This document shows positions 13,085-23,960 of a DNA stretch of 64,000 nt, one piece after another. A program made the position numbers and the translations under genes. Every line of letters begins with the position of its first letter. Positions within the stretch are counted from its first letter, which is position 1. Source of the DNA: Arabidopsis thaliana. Its lineage: Eukaryota; Streptophyta; Magnoliopsida; Brassicales; Brassicaceae. The notes under the pieces were generated by a model, which saw only the letters and a program-made list of their open reading frames with translations, searched no databases and was not told the DNA's origin. Location of the stretch: the NCBI RefSeq assembly GCF_000001735.4, contig NC_003071.7, positions 1,623,001 to 1,687,000 on the forward strand. Reading direction: 5' to 3'.

Positions 13085-13321
13085 CTGCGCTACTCAAGAA
13101 CAAATGGCTAAGAAACTAAAACAATCGAATATATCACAAACAACTTACCGTGGAATCTCAATTAAGGCTCGGAGAAGATGATGCTAGGACTCCAACAACA
13201 CACAATTGACTAAACACTCCATAATCAATCCTCAATATGCTAACACCCTAGCTCATCCCACATCAATCAACAGGAAAATAATTCATCAATTAATTTTTCT
13301 ACACATCATAGAACCGTAATC

Positions 13322-13333
13322 GCTCTGATACCA
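13322..13333 (-). other. Primer binding site (initiator tRNA-Met) of Gypsy element
   Basis: On the minus strand this reads TGGTATCAGAGC, the standard complement of plant initiator tRNA-Met used to prime reverse transcription. It lies three bases inside the 5' LTR end, which fixes the element's orientation. Confidence 0.95.
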
Positions 13334-13336
13334 AAT

Positions 13337-14481
13337 TGAAACAACCCGACCCATTTAAAAAAATAATAATAATAATTAAATATTCCCATAAATATCTAAT
13401 TAAACCAACCAATAACATAATAATTAAACTGCAAGTCAGAAATACTATTTTATGAATAAATAAATAATTCGATCAACAAAACCAAGAATAACTGACAATC
13501 CTAACCGGGTTCCAATAACCAAAAACACCAAACATAAAACAAACGAGTTCCTAGATCATCCTCTCTTCCTTGCCATGATTTCACAATCACACTTTATCTT
13601 TACCTGCATCAACAACACAATGAGATGCGTAAGTATTGTCATAAATACTTAGTGAGGCGATCCTCCCATCTACGAGCTATACACACAAGCAAATAAAAAG
13701 GTATAATCACGAATACAATACAAATAAACCAGTCATTGAACAATTCACCCAAAACACATTCACCACACCTACATATCATCACACAACCCAATCGCTCAGA
13801 TAAGCTCATGGTCACGCACTCACCTTAACAAATTGATTCTAATAGCAATTAAACCCAGGAGAGACTCTCCTTGCGTCTGAAACAGTCCAGAAACGTCCTG
13901 CAACAAGTGCACAACCAAAAGCAACCTTGAAGCAAACTGGACAGGAAAAACCAGAAACAAACCGTCTCAAAGACGAAACCCTAAAATACAAGCTAACCGT
14001 TAACTATTCAATCGCTCCGGTTAAATCCTAGCTGCAGACGTCACAAAGCTGCCCACAAAATCTCGTGCCGATCGGAAAACAGACGAGACCACGATCTCAG
14101 TTTCAATCTCCGCTGGTCCTAATTCGCGTCTGAGAAAACGTGTCTCACGAAACTGCGAATAACTCAACCAATTTTAATCCAAATCTAATTCTGTAAACTG
14201 GAGAATAACGATAAAGGATTTGGAAATAACTATACCTAATTTCGTTACCTTTTACCACGATTTGATATGACGAAACTGATTTCTCCCAAACCCTAACGAT
14301 TCTGCTCATTCTCATTTTCTCTCTTTTTCTCCTTTATAAAACGAAAAGTGGCTAACTAAAGCCCTAATTTCGAGTTTCATTCTTTTATAGGCACACTCTA
14401 GGGTTTCCAATTAACCCAACCAATTAAACCGGATGATTTAAAAACAAATCCTAACCGATTTTCCGGTTCACGGGCGTTACA
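13337..14481 (-). repeat. 5' LTR of Gypsy element
   Basis: Right-hand LTR, carrying the element's promoter. On the minus strand a TATA-like TTTTATAAAGG lies at 14331-14342 within the LTR. It is adjacent to the tRNA primer site and followed on the right by the duplicated target CTAAT (14482-14486). Confidence 0.95.
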
Positions 14482-14642
14482 CTAATAACGAAAAAATTAA
14501 ATATTCTTATACATAAGATTTGAAGATAGCATATGATGGATATATCATATGATATGTATACCACAAAGTCCTAATGACATATTATTGATGGTTGGTAATA
14601 ATAAACAATATTGTTGCACATAGGATTTGAAGTTTGCAATTG

Positions 14643-14852
14643 TCACTTACAATCCGAAGAAAAACATAAGCAACCTAGTTGCAATCCTCTTTCGTCCTGA
14701 AAAAGTTCACATCTTCCATCAAAATCCTTTCTACGTTGGCAAACTTTTTTGCATACTGCGGACTTGACGTGTTTATAATTGTCACAAGATCCACGCGTGT
14801 AAGGGGCTCGGTACTTGAAGCACTCTCCTCTTATGCTTTTGTCCATATATTC
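14643..14852 (-). CDS. Defensin-like (DEFL) cysteine-rich peptide exon, probably a fragment
   Basis: A minus-strand frame of about 67-69 codons ends with TGA at 14643-14645. It holds eight cysteines in the order C..C..CxxxC..C..CxC..C (segments CKKVC and CLCFSSDC are clear), the spacing of plant defensin-like cysteine-stabilised alpha-beta peptides. A good splice acceptor (AG at 14853-14854) precedes the frame, as expected for DEFL genes in which exon 1 encodes the signal peptide. No convincing signal-peptide exon was found within about 400 bp upstream. It is therefore either a gene with a distant first exon or a relic. The Gypsy insertion lies only 160 bp beyond its 3' end. Members of this family are secreted signalling or antimicrobial peptides; no function is claimed here. 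Confidence 0.5.
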   Translation of the reverse strand, partial: EYMDKSIRGECFKYRAPYTRGSCDNYKHVKSAVCKKVCQRRKDFDGRCELFQDERGLQLGCLCFSSDCK

Positions 14853-17187
14853 CTAATCCATTAGTGATCGATATGTAAGATACATTTAAATAATTCTAAT
14901 TATACAAAAAAAAATCAATTAGATCTATCATTCTCTTATACATAAGTTATTAATCATTTGGTTTTGATCAATTAGATCTACATTCTCTTGCCTCAAAAAT
15001 TTGGTTAATCCACAATTTAAAAGTGATGATGCTTAAAAACATTAATAATCTCTAGCTATGATGATTACTTGCATGACTACTAACTTGATGTACAGTAACT
15101 TTAGGATTACTACTTAAATCTCATACAAAATGATTAGTAGTGTAAAGTTTATTTCACGTAACATATATGCCATTTCTCAGCTATCTCAAGAGCAATAAAA
15201 TTTATGTCGGGATTGATACACAATGGTAAAAAAAAAACATGAAGCACTTTAATCCTTTAAACTATGATGAATTACACTACGTTTTCAATTTTTAAAACAA
15301 AAATATAAATCCTTGAGAAATAGAACATTTTTGTTTGATAAAATAACGTTATGATAAATGCAAACAGAAACTCCAAACGAAAAGGGAAACTTTTCTGGTT
15401 CCTTTTTTTCACATTAGCTATTGAATTTTTATTAAAGTTGCCTAAACATTAGTCATAAATCCAAAAAGTAAGAATATATAAGACTTCAAAGAGATTAATA
15501 TATCACAATGTATATATATATTACCTGTTAAAATCAACAAGAAAATCATCATATGAATGATGAAACCAGTGACATTTACACTTTTACCCATTTTTGCTTT
15601 ACTTTATGTTTCTTCTTTTGTTTTGTTTCCTTTGTTTTTGGTAGAATGCTTATGACACAATCATCTAATTGTTGTATATAAAAAACTTATTTTCCAAAAA
15701 TAGAAGAAAGTAAAGAAAATGTAGTCCATAAGTATTCCTATAAGAGAGTGAGGACAAAAAAAATAGAGATTTTCTAGGCCACATATTCCTCCTTGTTGTT
15801 TCTTATATATATATGTTTAATTTCAATTTTTATTTCTCTAAATTTAAACAAATACCATATACAAATATTAATAATGAAAAATTCATTTGACAATATTTAA
15901 TTACTAATAGTGGATAATTATTCTTTGTGCCTTCTAGGATTTATAAACTATATATACTTACTTATATTCTATGAAATTATGTAACCAAGTACAAAGTGGA
16001 AGAGCGATCGAAATTTTTTAATACGGGTCAGAAGGAAGATATTAAAAAAGCAGTTTCCAAAAAAGCTACAATTGTATTTTATGATCACTCATGATTAGAA
16101 ACTTTTTTTTATCACTGTTTCATGTGTTAGTTATTATATTTTTAAATATACTAGGTGATCACCCACGCTATACCATAGTTTTTTTTTGTTTTTTTTTTTT
16201 GTTTTTTTTGATAAATGTAATTTTAGTTATCTAATCATTCGTTATGAGCAATTACTGTTAAAGTAATTTTCCTAACAACATTCATCATAAACCAATTTTG
16301 TAGATGATAATGTTGGGATTATGGAAACCTAAAAAAGTTGATGACTCAGTTTCTTACGTACTATTCACCTCCATTGATATATTATATAGATTAATAGCTC
16401 ATTCGATACCCCGTAGATTCTTTCTAGAGAAAAATCCCTAACAAAACTAATGTGTTTCACTTCATGACTTCTTTGATAATTATACTATATACGAAATGAG
16501 GCCAATTCCCTCTGTAATGAGATTATTATTACTCTTTGTTTCATAATGATTGATTTTTTTTGAAAAACATACATATAAAAAAACATTAATGACATTTTTT
16601 ACCTTGTGTTTATTAATAATCTTGTGATAATAAATTTTTAAAAAAAGAAGCAATAAAGACATAATAATAATATATATTTAACTAATTTTGCATAAGAAAT
16701 ATAAAAAATCATTGAAACAATTTTTTTGGTTCTAGAAAATCAATCATTAAAGAAAAAAGGAAGTATTATATAAGTTTTAATTCGTCGACAATAATTTTAT
16801 GAAACCAATTCGCAACCACTCAATAAATATGTTTCTGGAATCGTTCGTCGTGCTTGTACCTAACCCTAATTAAAATGAATAAAACCTTGAAAGTATCATC
16901 GCCTTTCGTTGACTTTAGCTGTCTCGAGACTCTCACATGGTTGCTGTTAGAGCACATCCAACCATTTTAGTTTTACGTGGTGTGGTATTAATTACATATA
17001 CAATATCTTAATTAATTAATGATGTCATTTGTCTTTAAGAGGATTTCATGTTGTGTCGTGGTCTTCACGTTGTGTTGGCCGGCCAGGTGGTATTAATTTT
17101 GTTTATGTATGTATAGCTTTGAGAAATGAGAGAGGAAAAACGAAAAAGAGAAAAAAAAACTAGAGCAAAAGAGAGATTTTAATCATC
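14853..17187. other. AT-rich intergenic region upstream of DC1 gene
   Basis: No gene recognised. A direct duplication of about 24 bp (ATCAATTAGATCTA word) occurs at about 14913-14990. A stretch near 16150-16210 (ACTAGGTGATCACCCACGCT followed by long T runs) looks like a transposon terminus remnant. The last few hundred bases must include the DC1 gene promoter. Confidence 0.4.
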
Positions 17188-19161
17188 ATGGAAATAGTGG
17201 AGGTATCACCAATTCACAAACATCCTTTGTTACCTATTACTCGTTTTTCTCGTGAACATTGTAAATGTAATGTGTGTGGGTCTGTTGGTTACATTTACGG
17301 AGGCTACTGTTGCAATGAGGTGGGATGTGAATCCATGTTTCATAAAGAGTGTGTTGAGTCTTTGTCAGAAATCAAGCACACTTCTCATCCTGATCATCCT
17401 CTCAAGCTGCTCATAAGTGACAAAGCATCATTCTGTAGTCGGTGTGAAGGTCGGTTTGAAAACGGTTATATATGTTCTATTTGCGACTTCAAGTTGGATT
17501 TTCGTTGTGCTAAAGGACCTGCCCCACTCCTTATTCTTGAAAAATCCAATCTGCACGAGCATCTACTTGAATTCTTCGTGGGATGGCACTCTTGGAAGGG
17601 ACATAGAGAGTGCAAAGCGTGCGGCGGTGCGGGTTTCCGCGGTTATCGATGGTATGGATGTTATCAATGTGATACACTCTTCCATGGAGAATGTGCTGAG
17701 TTTTTTCCAGAAGCAAAACACACTTCTCACCCGCAACACACACTCAAACACATCACATCTGAAGAAGCACCCGATTACGCCGACAACAAGTGTCTTCTTT
17801 GCGAGGAGGAGTTTGATCAACAACATCCCAAAATTCACCATTGTGATGTTTGTAATTTCACCATATGTAGAGCATGTATGAAAAACGCACCACCGGTTCG
17901 TATTGAAAGCCTTACAACCCATGAACATCAACTACATCTCGTTCCAAGACGCATTGATTTCACTTGCAATGCTTGCGGGACGCTAGGTGACCGAAGTCCT
18001 TACTTTTGTCTTCAATGCAATTTCATGATTCATCGCCAGTGTATCGATTTACCACGGGTCATAAACATCAACCGCCACGATCACCGCATCTCTTACACCC
18101 GTCGCCTTGGACATGGAGAGTGGAAATGCAAAGTCTGCCGCAAAAAAGTGGATGGGTTCTACGGGGCTTATACTTGCCTCAAATGTCCTAGTTTTGTTGT
18201 TCATTCACTATGTGCAACAAGAAACGATGTGTGGGACATGATAGAGCTAGAAGGGATGCAAGAAGAAGAGGAAATTGCGCCATACGAGATGATTGATGCT
18301 AACACGATAAAACATTTCAGCCATGATCATAACCTACAAATCAACAATGATGGCCATGGCAGGATTCAACCTGAAAATATAGTTTGTGAAGCGTGTGTGT
18401 TCCAGATCTTGTCAGAACCGTTCTACAGTTGCAACCAATGTAGTTTTATACTCCACGAAAAATGTGCAAATCATCCACGGAAGAAACGCCACGTGTGCAA
18501 CAACACGTCATTCATACTATTCACAGATTCTTGCAACAAAGCTAACGCTTCGTGTGGTCTTTGTAAACAACATTTCACTGGTTTCAGATACGAATCAGGC
18601 CCTTATGTTACTATAGATGTACGATGCGCTGCAATTTTGGATACAATTGAGCACGGAAGCCATCAACATCCTTTATATTACTACACTACATTTGACTGGA
18701 AGCCTTGTAGCCGATGCAGAGAGGAGGGCGCCGTTTTATTTCGTTGTGATGAGTGTGACTACATTTTGGATGGAAACTGTGCTCTTTTTCCAAAAAAGGT
18801 AATGAGAAATAGATACGATGATCATCTTCTCTTCTTGTCTTTCGGTGACAAGAATGTGAGTGGTGACTATTGGTGTGAAGCATGTGAAACGAAAGTGAAC
18901 CCAAAGGAATGGTTCTATACATGCAACGATTGTGGAACCATATTACATATATCTTGTGTTGTGGGAGATTTCTCATATATCATGCCAGGTTCTCATATAA
19001 CAACATGGAGAGCTAACGTGGTATCCAACACCTCTATTTGTAGACCAGTTTGCTATATGTGTAACTCTCGATGCAAACTTCCTTCTGTTCTTAAGCTTTC
19101 TGACACCAAAGTTGATGTATACCTTTGTTCTTTCAAATGTGCCTATTTTATTAGGAAATAA
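17188..19161 (+). CDS. DC1 (cysteine/histidine-rich C1) domain protein
   Basis: An intronless frame of 657 codons with ATG at 17188-17190 in a good context. It is built of about ten degenerate DC1 zinc-finger units, each H-P/x-L followed by CxxC, a second CxxC (for example CYQCDTLFHGEC, CNQCSFILHEKC, CDECDYILDGNC) and a closing H..C. Approximate unit starts are residues 12, 72, 120, 180, 245, 298, 385, 430, 495 and 545. This is a very large plant-specific family; its fingers resemble diacylglycerol-binding C1 domains, but binding is generally undemonstrated. Most members are single-exon and clustered; here it stands alone. It is probably At2g04680. No signal peptide or membrane segment is seen, and the reading frame is intact. 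Confidence 0.93.
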   Translation: MEIVEVSPIHKHPLLPITRFSREHCKCNVCGSVGYIYGGYCCNEVGCESMFHKECVESLSEIKHTSHPDHPLKLLISDKASFCSRCEGRFENGYICSICDFKLDFRCAKGPAPLLILEKSNLHEHLLEFFVGWHSWKGHRECKACGGAGFRGYRWYGCYQCDTLFHGECAEFFPEAKHTSHPQHTLKHITSEEAPDYADNKCLLCEEEFDQQHPKIHHCDVCNFTICRACMKNAPPVRIESLTTHEHQLHLVPRRIDFTCNACGTLGDRSPYFCLQCNFMIHRQCIDLPRVININRHDHRISYTRRLGHGEWKCKVCRKKVDGFYGAYTCLKCPSFVVHSLCATRNDVWDMIELEGMQEEEEIAPYEMIDANTIKHFSHDHNLQINNDGHGRIQPENIVCEACVFQILSEPFYSCNQCSFILHEKCANHPRKKRHVCNNTSFILFTDSCNKANASCGLCKQHFTGFRYESGPYVTIDVRCAAILDTIEHGSHQHPLYYYTTFDWKPCSRCREEGAVLFRCDECDYILDGNCALFPKKVMRNRYDDHLLFLSFGDKNVSGDYWCEACETKVNPKEWFYTCNDCGTILHISCVVGDFSYIMPGSHITTWRANVVSNTSICRPVCYMCNSRCKLPSVLKLSDTKVDVYLCSFKCAYFIRK

Positions 19162-19626
19162 AATTATGTATCATTTTTCTAGTTAATGTTAAATCTATAT
19201 ACACATTTTTAGCAGCACTTTTTGTCTTTAATGTTTGAATTTCTCTCACTAATATTTTAGTTAAGATGAGTCAAAATTTACCCGGTTTAATTATGTTCGG
19301 ATATTACATAACTTTAATGGATCGGATTATTTACCTGGTTTTATTGTGTTCCAATCCTGAGAACATTAATTTTTGAAAAAAGTTACCATTTCTATCAAAA
19401 AAATAATTGGAAACGAAATTAATTATTTAATTATCAAATTTAATATATATATATATATATAATATCTTTAAACTAATCATATTTTTTATTTACCTTAACT
19501 AATTTTTTAAAATCTCTCTATCTAGAATAAACATAAATATATGATTTAAACGATAAAAAAATAATATATATGTACAATATTTCATATTACTTAAAAAAAT
19601 GGGTAATAGTTTAGAGTTATATTATA
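19162..19626. other. DC1 gene 3' flank, AT-rich
   Basis: No gene seen. It contains an (AT)n microsatellite at about 19444-19462 and ends with TATATTATA (19618-19626), the left target duplication of the adjacent Mutator-like element. Confidence 0.5.
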
Positions 19627-21155
19627 GGGAAATTTGGGTGTATAACCATAAAAAATTTAATAATTTAACAAGTAACCATTCAAAAAGTTGGATATGATAT
19701 TCAGCATATATTGTGTAGTATATACACATTTGCCCTTGTTTATACACGTGCTTCTCTCCTCTCTCCAACATGATGCATATATCATCATCTCTTTCTTCTC
19801 CAACAGTTTTTTTTTAAAGCAAAATTCTTTTGTAACTCTTTTCACAACAGTCATTTTCTCTCTTTGTCATCGCCAAAACAAATTCATCTACGACAATGGA
19901 GATATAGCAAAGGAGGATCTCACATCAGCCTCACACAAAAAGTTTTCAATTTCGATGACGATGAGTAAATATTTACAAAAGTGAATTTTAAAAACATGGA
20001 TTAGCTAATTAGTTTTTAAAATTGCTTATAATAAATAGGACTATAAATCTCACAGGAAATTCTAGTGAGATTAAGTCAAACAAATCATTTTTTATTTTAG
20101 GAAAAGTTTGCAAGATATTATTCTATTTTGTAAATTAAAAATAATTTTTTATTCATTTATTTATTTTAACCAATCTGTTACCTAATAAAAACATATTTAA
20201 TTATAAAATTTAATATACAATTAAAATGAAAGGATATATCTATTTGGGTTTACAAAAAGAATATTAGGGTTTTGGATTTTATGATTAAACAATGTTAAAT
20301 ATTGGTTTGAGTTTATAAACAAGTTTAAATTTTACAACTAAACGAAGTCAAATGTCGGTTTGGGTTTAGAAAGTACAATTAGGGTTTAGATTTTATAATT
20401 AAACGAGTAAAAATGTTGGTTTGGGTTTATAAACGAGAATTAGGGTTTAGATTTTGTAATTAAACAAGATTATATATCGGTTTGGATTTATACAAGAATG
20501 GTTAAAGTTTTGATTTTATAATTAAATAATTTTAATTATTTATTAGTTGAAATATTTTGATTGGCTAGAATAAAGAATGGTGAATATGAGAACCCAAATA
20601 TTGTTCTTTGTGAATATACTGTTTACGTTTATGTTATACTAGGTGCGTTTAAACTGAATTGTTTGTTTTGATTGATATTCATTGTCATGATAGAGTGTTT
20701 TCATTGGCCAAACCACAGTGTTTGAAATTGAAATACTATTTGATATTGCATCTCTACTTTCTTGTCTATACTATTTCAGTTTTTAGAACACCAATTTTTT
20801 TTACTTACAACCATTTTTCTATTTTGTAAATATTGGTTCATTTTAAAAAATTCAAACCACTACATAATCAGAAAAAAATCTAATGTTTTTTTTAATATAG
20901 CTAGAAGTCTAAATCAGTTTATTTTAGAGAGATTTTTAGAAAGAAAATGTAATGGGGTGTGCAAAATAATATTATCCAAAAACATAAAATTAATCTTTTC
21001 TCTTGTATGTTCACCACGTCAGCTCGTCCAAAGCCTTGCAAATGAGGAGTTTGTCGACATTTCATGTCATCTACATGTTACTTACTTAGTTTTAGATTTT
21101 ATAGTGCTATATCCTTAAATAATTTATGAAAAGTAGTTACTTTTGCAATTCACCC
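19627..21155. mobile_element. Non-autonomous Mutator-like element (MULE)
   Basis: A 1,529-bp segment bounded by related inverted termini: left begins GGGAAATTTGGG, right (reverse complement) begins GGGTGAATTGCAAAAGTAAC. Perfect 9-bp direct repeats TATATTATA flank it (19618-19626 and 21156-21164), the target duplication length characteristic of Mutator-type transposons. The GGG + AATT terminus style is common in Arabidopsis MULEs. No transposase frame is visible; inside are AT-rich DNA and a ~60-bp repeat array (20240-20530). Confidence 0.8.
20240..20530. repeat. ~60-bp degenerate tandem repeat, about five units
   Basis: Units share the words GGTTTGGGTTTATAAAC, TTAGGGTTTAGATTTT and TAATTAAAC in the same order, repeating every 55-62 bp. 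The same unit recurs at 29205-29830 (GTTTAGATTTTACAATTAAA, then GTCGGTTTAGGTTTATAA). Confidence 0.75.
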
Positions 21156-21164
21156 TATATTATA

Positions 21165-21627
21165 AGATGAAATAAAATTATTTTGAATACGAATGAACAA
21201 AAAACTTGAGTTTTTAAACTTCCAAAACTAAAAATGTTCGGTTTATTATGGTTCTTTATTTTAAAAAATATAAATTTTAAAATAAATTTAAAATATTATA
21301 AATATTTAATTTTTATTATACGGATGAAATCTTACAATGGACTAATTTAAATCGATTATAATAATAAACGACAAAAAAAAAAAAAATCGATTATAATAAT
21401 AAACGGTATAATACATGTGAATTCCTAGAATTAAAGAATATTTTGCCCATCTCCTGCAAGTTATAAGTTAATTACAATATGATGAAAGAAGAAGATAAGA
21501 GAGATCCAAAGAGATAAGAATAACATTAAAGTTACTCTCTCGGTGTGGGTATGACGACGAATTGACTTAAAATTTTCGTTAGTCATCTTTTGTCAATTTC
21601 GTTTCAATCATTTTTGACACAAAAAGT
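21165..21627. other. Intergenic, CREG-like gene promoter region
   Basis: AT-rich, with a short duplication of ATCGATTATAATAATAAACG flanking an A run (about 21351-21411). No gene is seen; the promoter and 5' UTR of the gene starting at 21628 should lie here. Confidence 0.4.
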
Positions 21628-23179
21628 ATGGAACTTCAAGTCCTTGTTCTTCGTCCAATCTTCTTCTTCTTCTTCTTCGTCTTCTTGACAATTCTACAAC
21701 AATCCTCTTCTGCTCGGGTTCTTACAATCACCAAGCCTGATAGACATGACTACGCCGCAAGTGCTCGTTGGCTTGTCTCTCAGAATTCTTGGGGTGTTCT
21801 TAGGTATCTAATTCTCGTCTCTTTCTGCTTATCTTGCTTCTCAAGTTTAGATGATAGCTTTTGCTCCACTCTCAATTATTAGGAGCTTTATTAGGGCTAT
21901 TGAATCCAATCAGTGATAAAAGATTGAATCTTTTGAAATTGAAATTGGTAAAGGTTATATTTTTACAGAAGTTTGTAGCTTTTTTAGCAGATTGAATCCT
22001 ATTGTTGATAAACTTTGTTGGGTTCTTGAGACTTGCTATGGATTTGCTTCATCAAGCTTTAATACTATTGAAATTGATATTGACTTTCAAGTACTGTTGG
22101 GTTCCTGAGATTTGGTAGTTCGTCAAGTTTGATTCTTTTGAAATTGAAAGGTTTTTAGGATTTCAGATTTGACACTAGGAGTAACAAATGGTTCCTCTAT
22201 ACTCTGTAGTTACCACTGGTCACTCTATACACTATAGTTACCTGAGATCTTTATTAGTGAAAGAGATTGTTGCATTGTTGTTATCAGCAAGGTAATGTGA
22301 GTGTAACAGTTGTGTATTACTAATTCTTTTTGCGGTGTTGTATTCCTCTTCCAGCACACTATCCGTTGATCATAAAGGCGCTCCCTTCGGGTAATCTTGT
22401 TTTCCATGAATCATATCACAATGTGTTTTCTTGCTTTGACATTATTGAGATCTCAATGGTCTCTATTTGCAGGAATGTTGTATCGTTTAGTGATGGTTTA
22501 CCCGAGAAAGGTAACGGTATACCTTACTTTTACTTAACAACACTTGATCCAACTGCAAGAAACGCACTTAAAGACCAGAGAGCTTCACTTGCAATTAGTG
22601 AATCTCCTCTTGGAACTTGTACAAGAGATCCAATGAATCCTACTTGCTCTAAACTAACCCTTACCGGGAAGGTAAAAGAGTTTTTTCTTATTGACACGAC
22701 AAAGAAACTTACTGTAAAATGCTTTGGTCTTTATCTTATTATAATGTTTCAGTTGCTGATATTGGAAGGAGGATCTGAGGAAGCAGAAGTAGCCAAAAAG
22801 GCTTTATTCACAAAGCATCCAGAGATGATGGGTGATTAATTGTTTCACTCATCTCTTAAGATACAGATTCATGATAGATTTGTATTATCATGTGATGGTT
22901 TTATCATTTGCAGATTGGCCTAAGGATCATGATTTCCGCTTCTTTAAACTCGAGATCATCGATATATTTCTCATCAATTGGTATGGTGGAGCTAAACCTA
23001 TCACTGTAGATGAATACCTTCATGCCAAGTCGTAAGTACATTGCGTGAACCCTTTTAAAAACATCGGTAATCTCTGAGAAACCGAACTATGAAAATTTTC
23101 GAATCGTATGCCTTTTTCGCATTTGATCTCTTAGTTCTTTTGAACTGTTTTCAGGATCAAACTCGCTTCCTTTTTATAA
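21628..23179 (+). CDS. CREG-like protein, PNP oxidase-like split-barrel fold
   Basis: Six exons (21628-21803, 22355-22390, 22473-22671, 22753-22831, 22914-23031, 23155-23179) splice to 210 codons plus stop, all GT-AG. The N terminus is a signal peptide (polar MELQVLVLRP then a long Phe/Leu run and SSSARV). The mature part matches CREG (cellular repressor of E1A-stimulated genes) proteins: AASARWLVSQNSWGVLS, GAPFGNVVSFSDG, GIPYFYLTTLDPTARN, CTRDPMNPTCSKLTL, and the C-terminal WYGGAKPITVDEYLHA. The fold is that of FMN-binding PNP oxidases, but CREG proteins lack demonstrated oxidase activity and in animals are secreted or lysosomal glycoproteins. Probably At2g04690. The 36-nt second exon and the last exon are the least certain, although phases agree throughout. 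Confidence 0.9.
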
Positions 23180-23960
23180 TAACTCACAAGAATCAAGCAA
23201 ATGGTGAAGCAAGAAAATGTATATTGGATGAACAATAAAAAGTGTGTAACTGTTTCTGTAAATAACTCTTTGTTTTGGACCATAATAGATATTAAAATCT
23301 CTTGTAAATTACCTCAAAGCAATTTCAAAGGTATCCAAAATACTTTTCAATTTATGCAATTGAACCAAAACAAATTCTTCCACGTGAACCGAAACGAAAA
23401 TCGGTTTTGATTTCTCATTTAAACCGAATAAACCAATTTTTTTTATTCATTAGTCTAAAATTTAAATTCTATTATCTAAACATAATTGAACCGGAACTTT
23501 CATAAGAGAATTGAATCCAATACACTAAAACAAAATAAAACTAGAAATTTATGTAATTGAACCACGTTGGAGTCAAATTAAAACCAAATCAGAATTCTAT
23601 TGCAATTGAACCAAACTAATTTCACCAACTCGAACCGAAACCAAAACTCGATTTTTTCATTCATAATTCTACTCAAATTCTTTATCTAAACCGAATTGAA
23701 CCGAAAGTTTTGAAGCAAAGTTTGAACCGATTCGATGGTCGAATTCCGGTTATTTCCGGTTTGAGGATAAGCTTTATCATTCTCTGAGAGTCTCTCTCTC
23801 TGTGAGTGGCGAGCATTGGTTTCTGGAAAATGAACACAAAAAAATATCTGAAAATTTCGATCTAAAAAGCATAAACGAATCCAAATTTCAAGAGGAGAAG
23901 AAAAATCTTCAAGTCCACGACGAAACTTTTCATCGATCTTCAAATTCCAGAAAAAACTCG
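23180..23960. other. Intergenic region and FTRC 5' UTR/promoter, with a diverged duplication
   Basis: Two diverged copies of a GAACCGAAA-rich block (about 23390-23510 and 23630-23720) share ACCGAA...TTCATT...TTATCTAAAC...TTGAACCG words in order. A CT-rich stretch at about 23787-23801 just precedes the presumed FTRC 5' UTR. Confidence 0.45.

Larger units (their letters stand above)
6644..14481 (-). mobile_element. LTR/Gypsy retrotransposon, chromovirus-like (Tekay/Del type), complete structure, dead coding
   Basis: The element is 7,838 bp, transcribed right to left. Two LTRs of about 1.14 kb (6644-7786 and 13337-14481) begin TG and end CA on the element strand. Perfect 5-bp target duplications CTAAT flank it (6639-6643 and 14482-14486). 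The primer binding site TGGTATCAGAGC (minus strand, 13322-13333) is complementary to initiator tRNA-Met. A polypurine tract (minus strand TAGTGGGGGAGAAT, 7787-7800) abuts the 3' LTR. The order gag - reverse transcriptase - RNase H - integrase plus a chromodomain-like C terminus defines Gypsy; the clade call is inference from length, primer and chromodomain. Coding is broken by a gag frameshift, two in-frame stops and a deletion. By eye the LTRs differ at roughly 2% of positions, suggesting insertion within about the last million years. Confidence 0.95.

Noticed and set aside
19688..21118. Open frames at 19688-19984 and 20762-21118 within the MULE
   Set aside because: Phe/Ile/Ser-rich translations of AT-rich DNA, no motif, no splice or promoter support. 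A captured host fragment cannot be excluded but is not supported.
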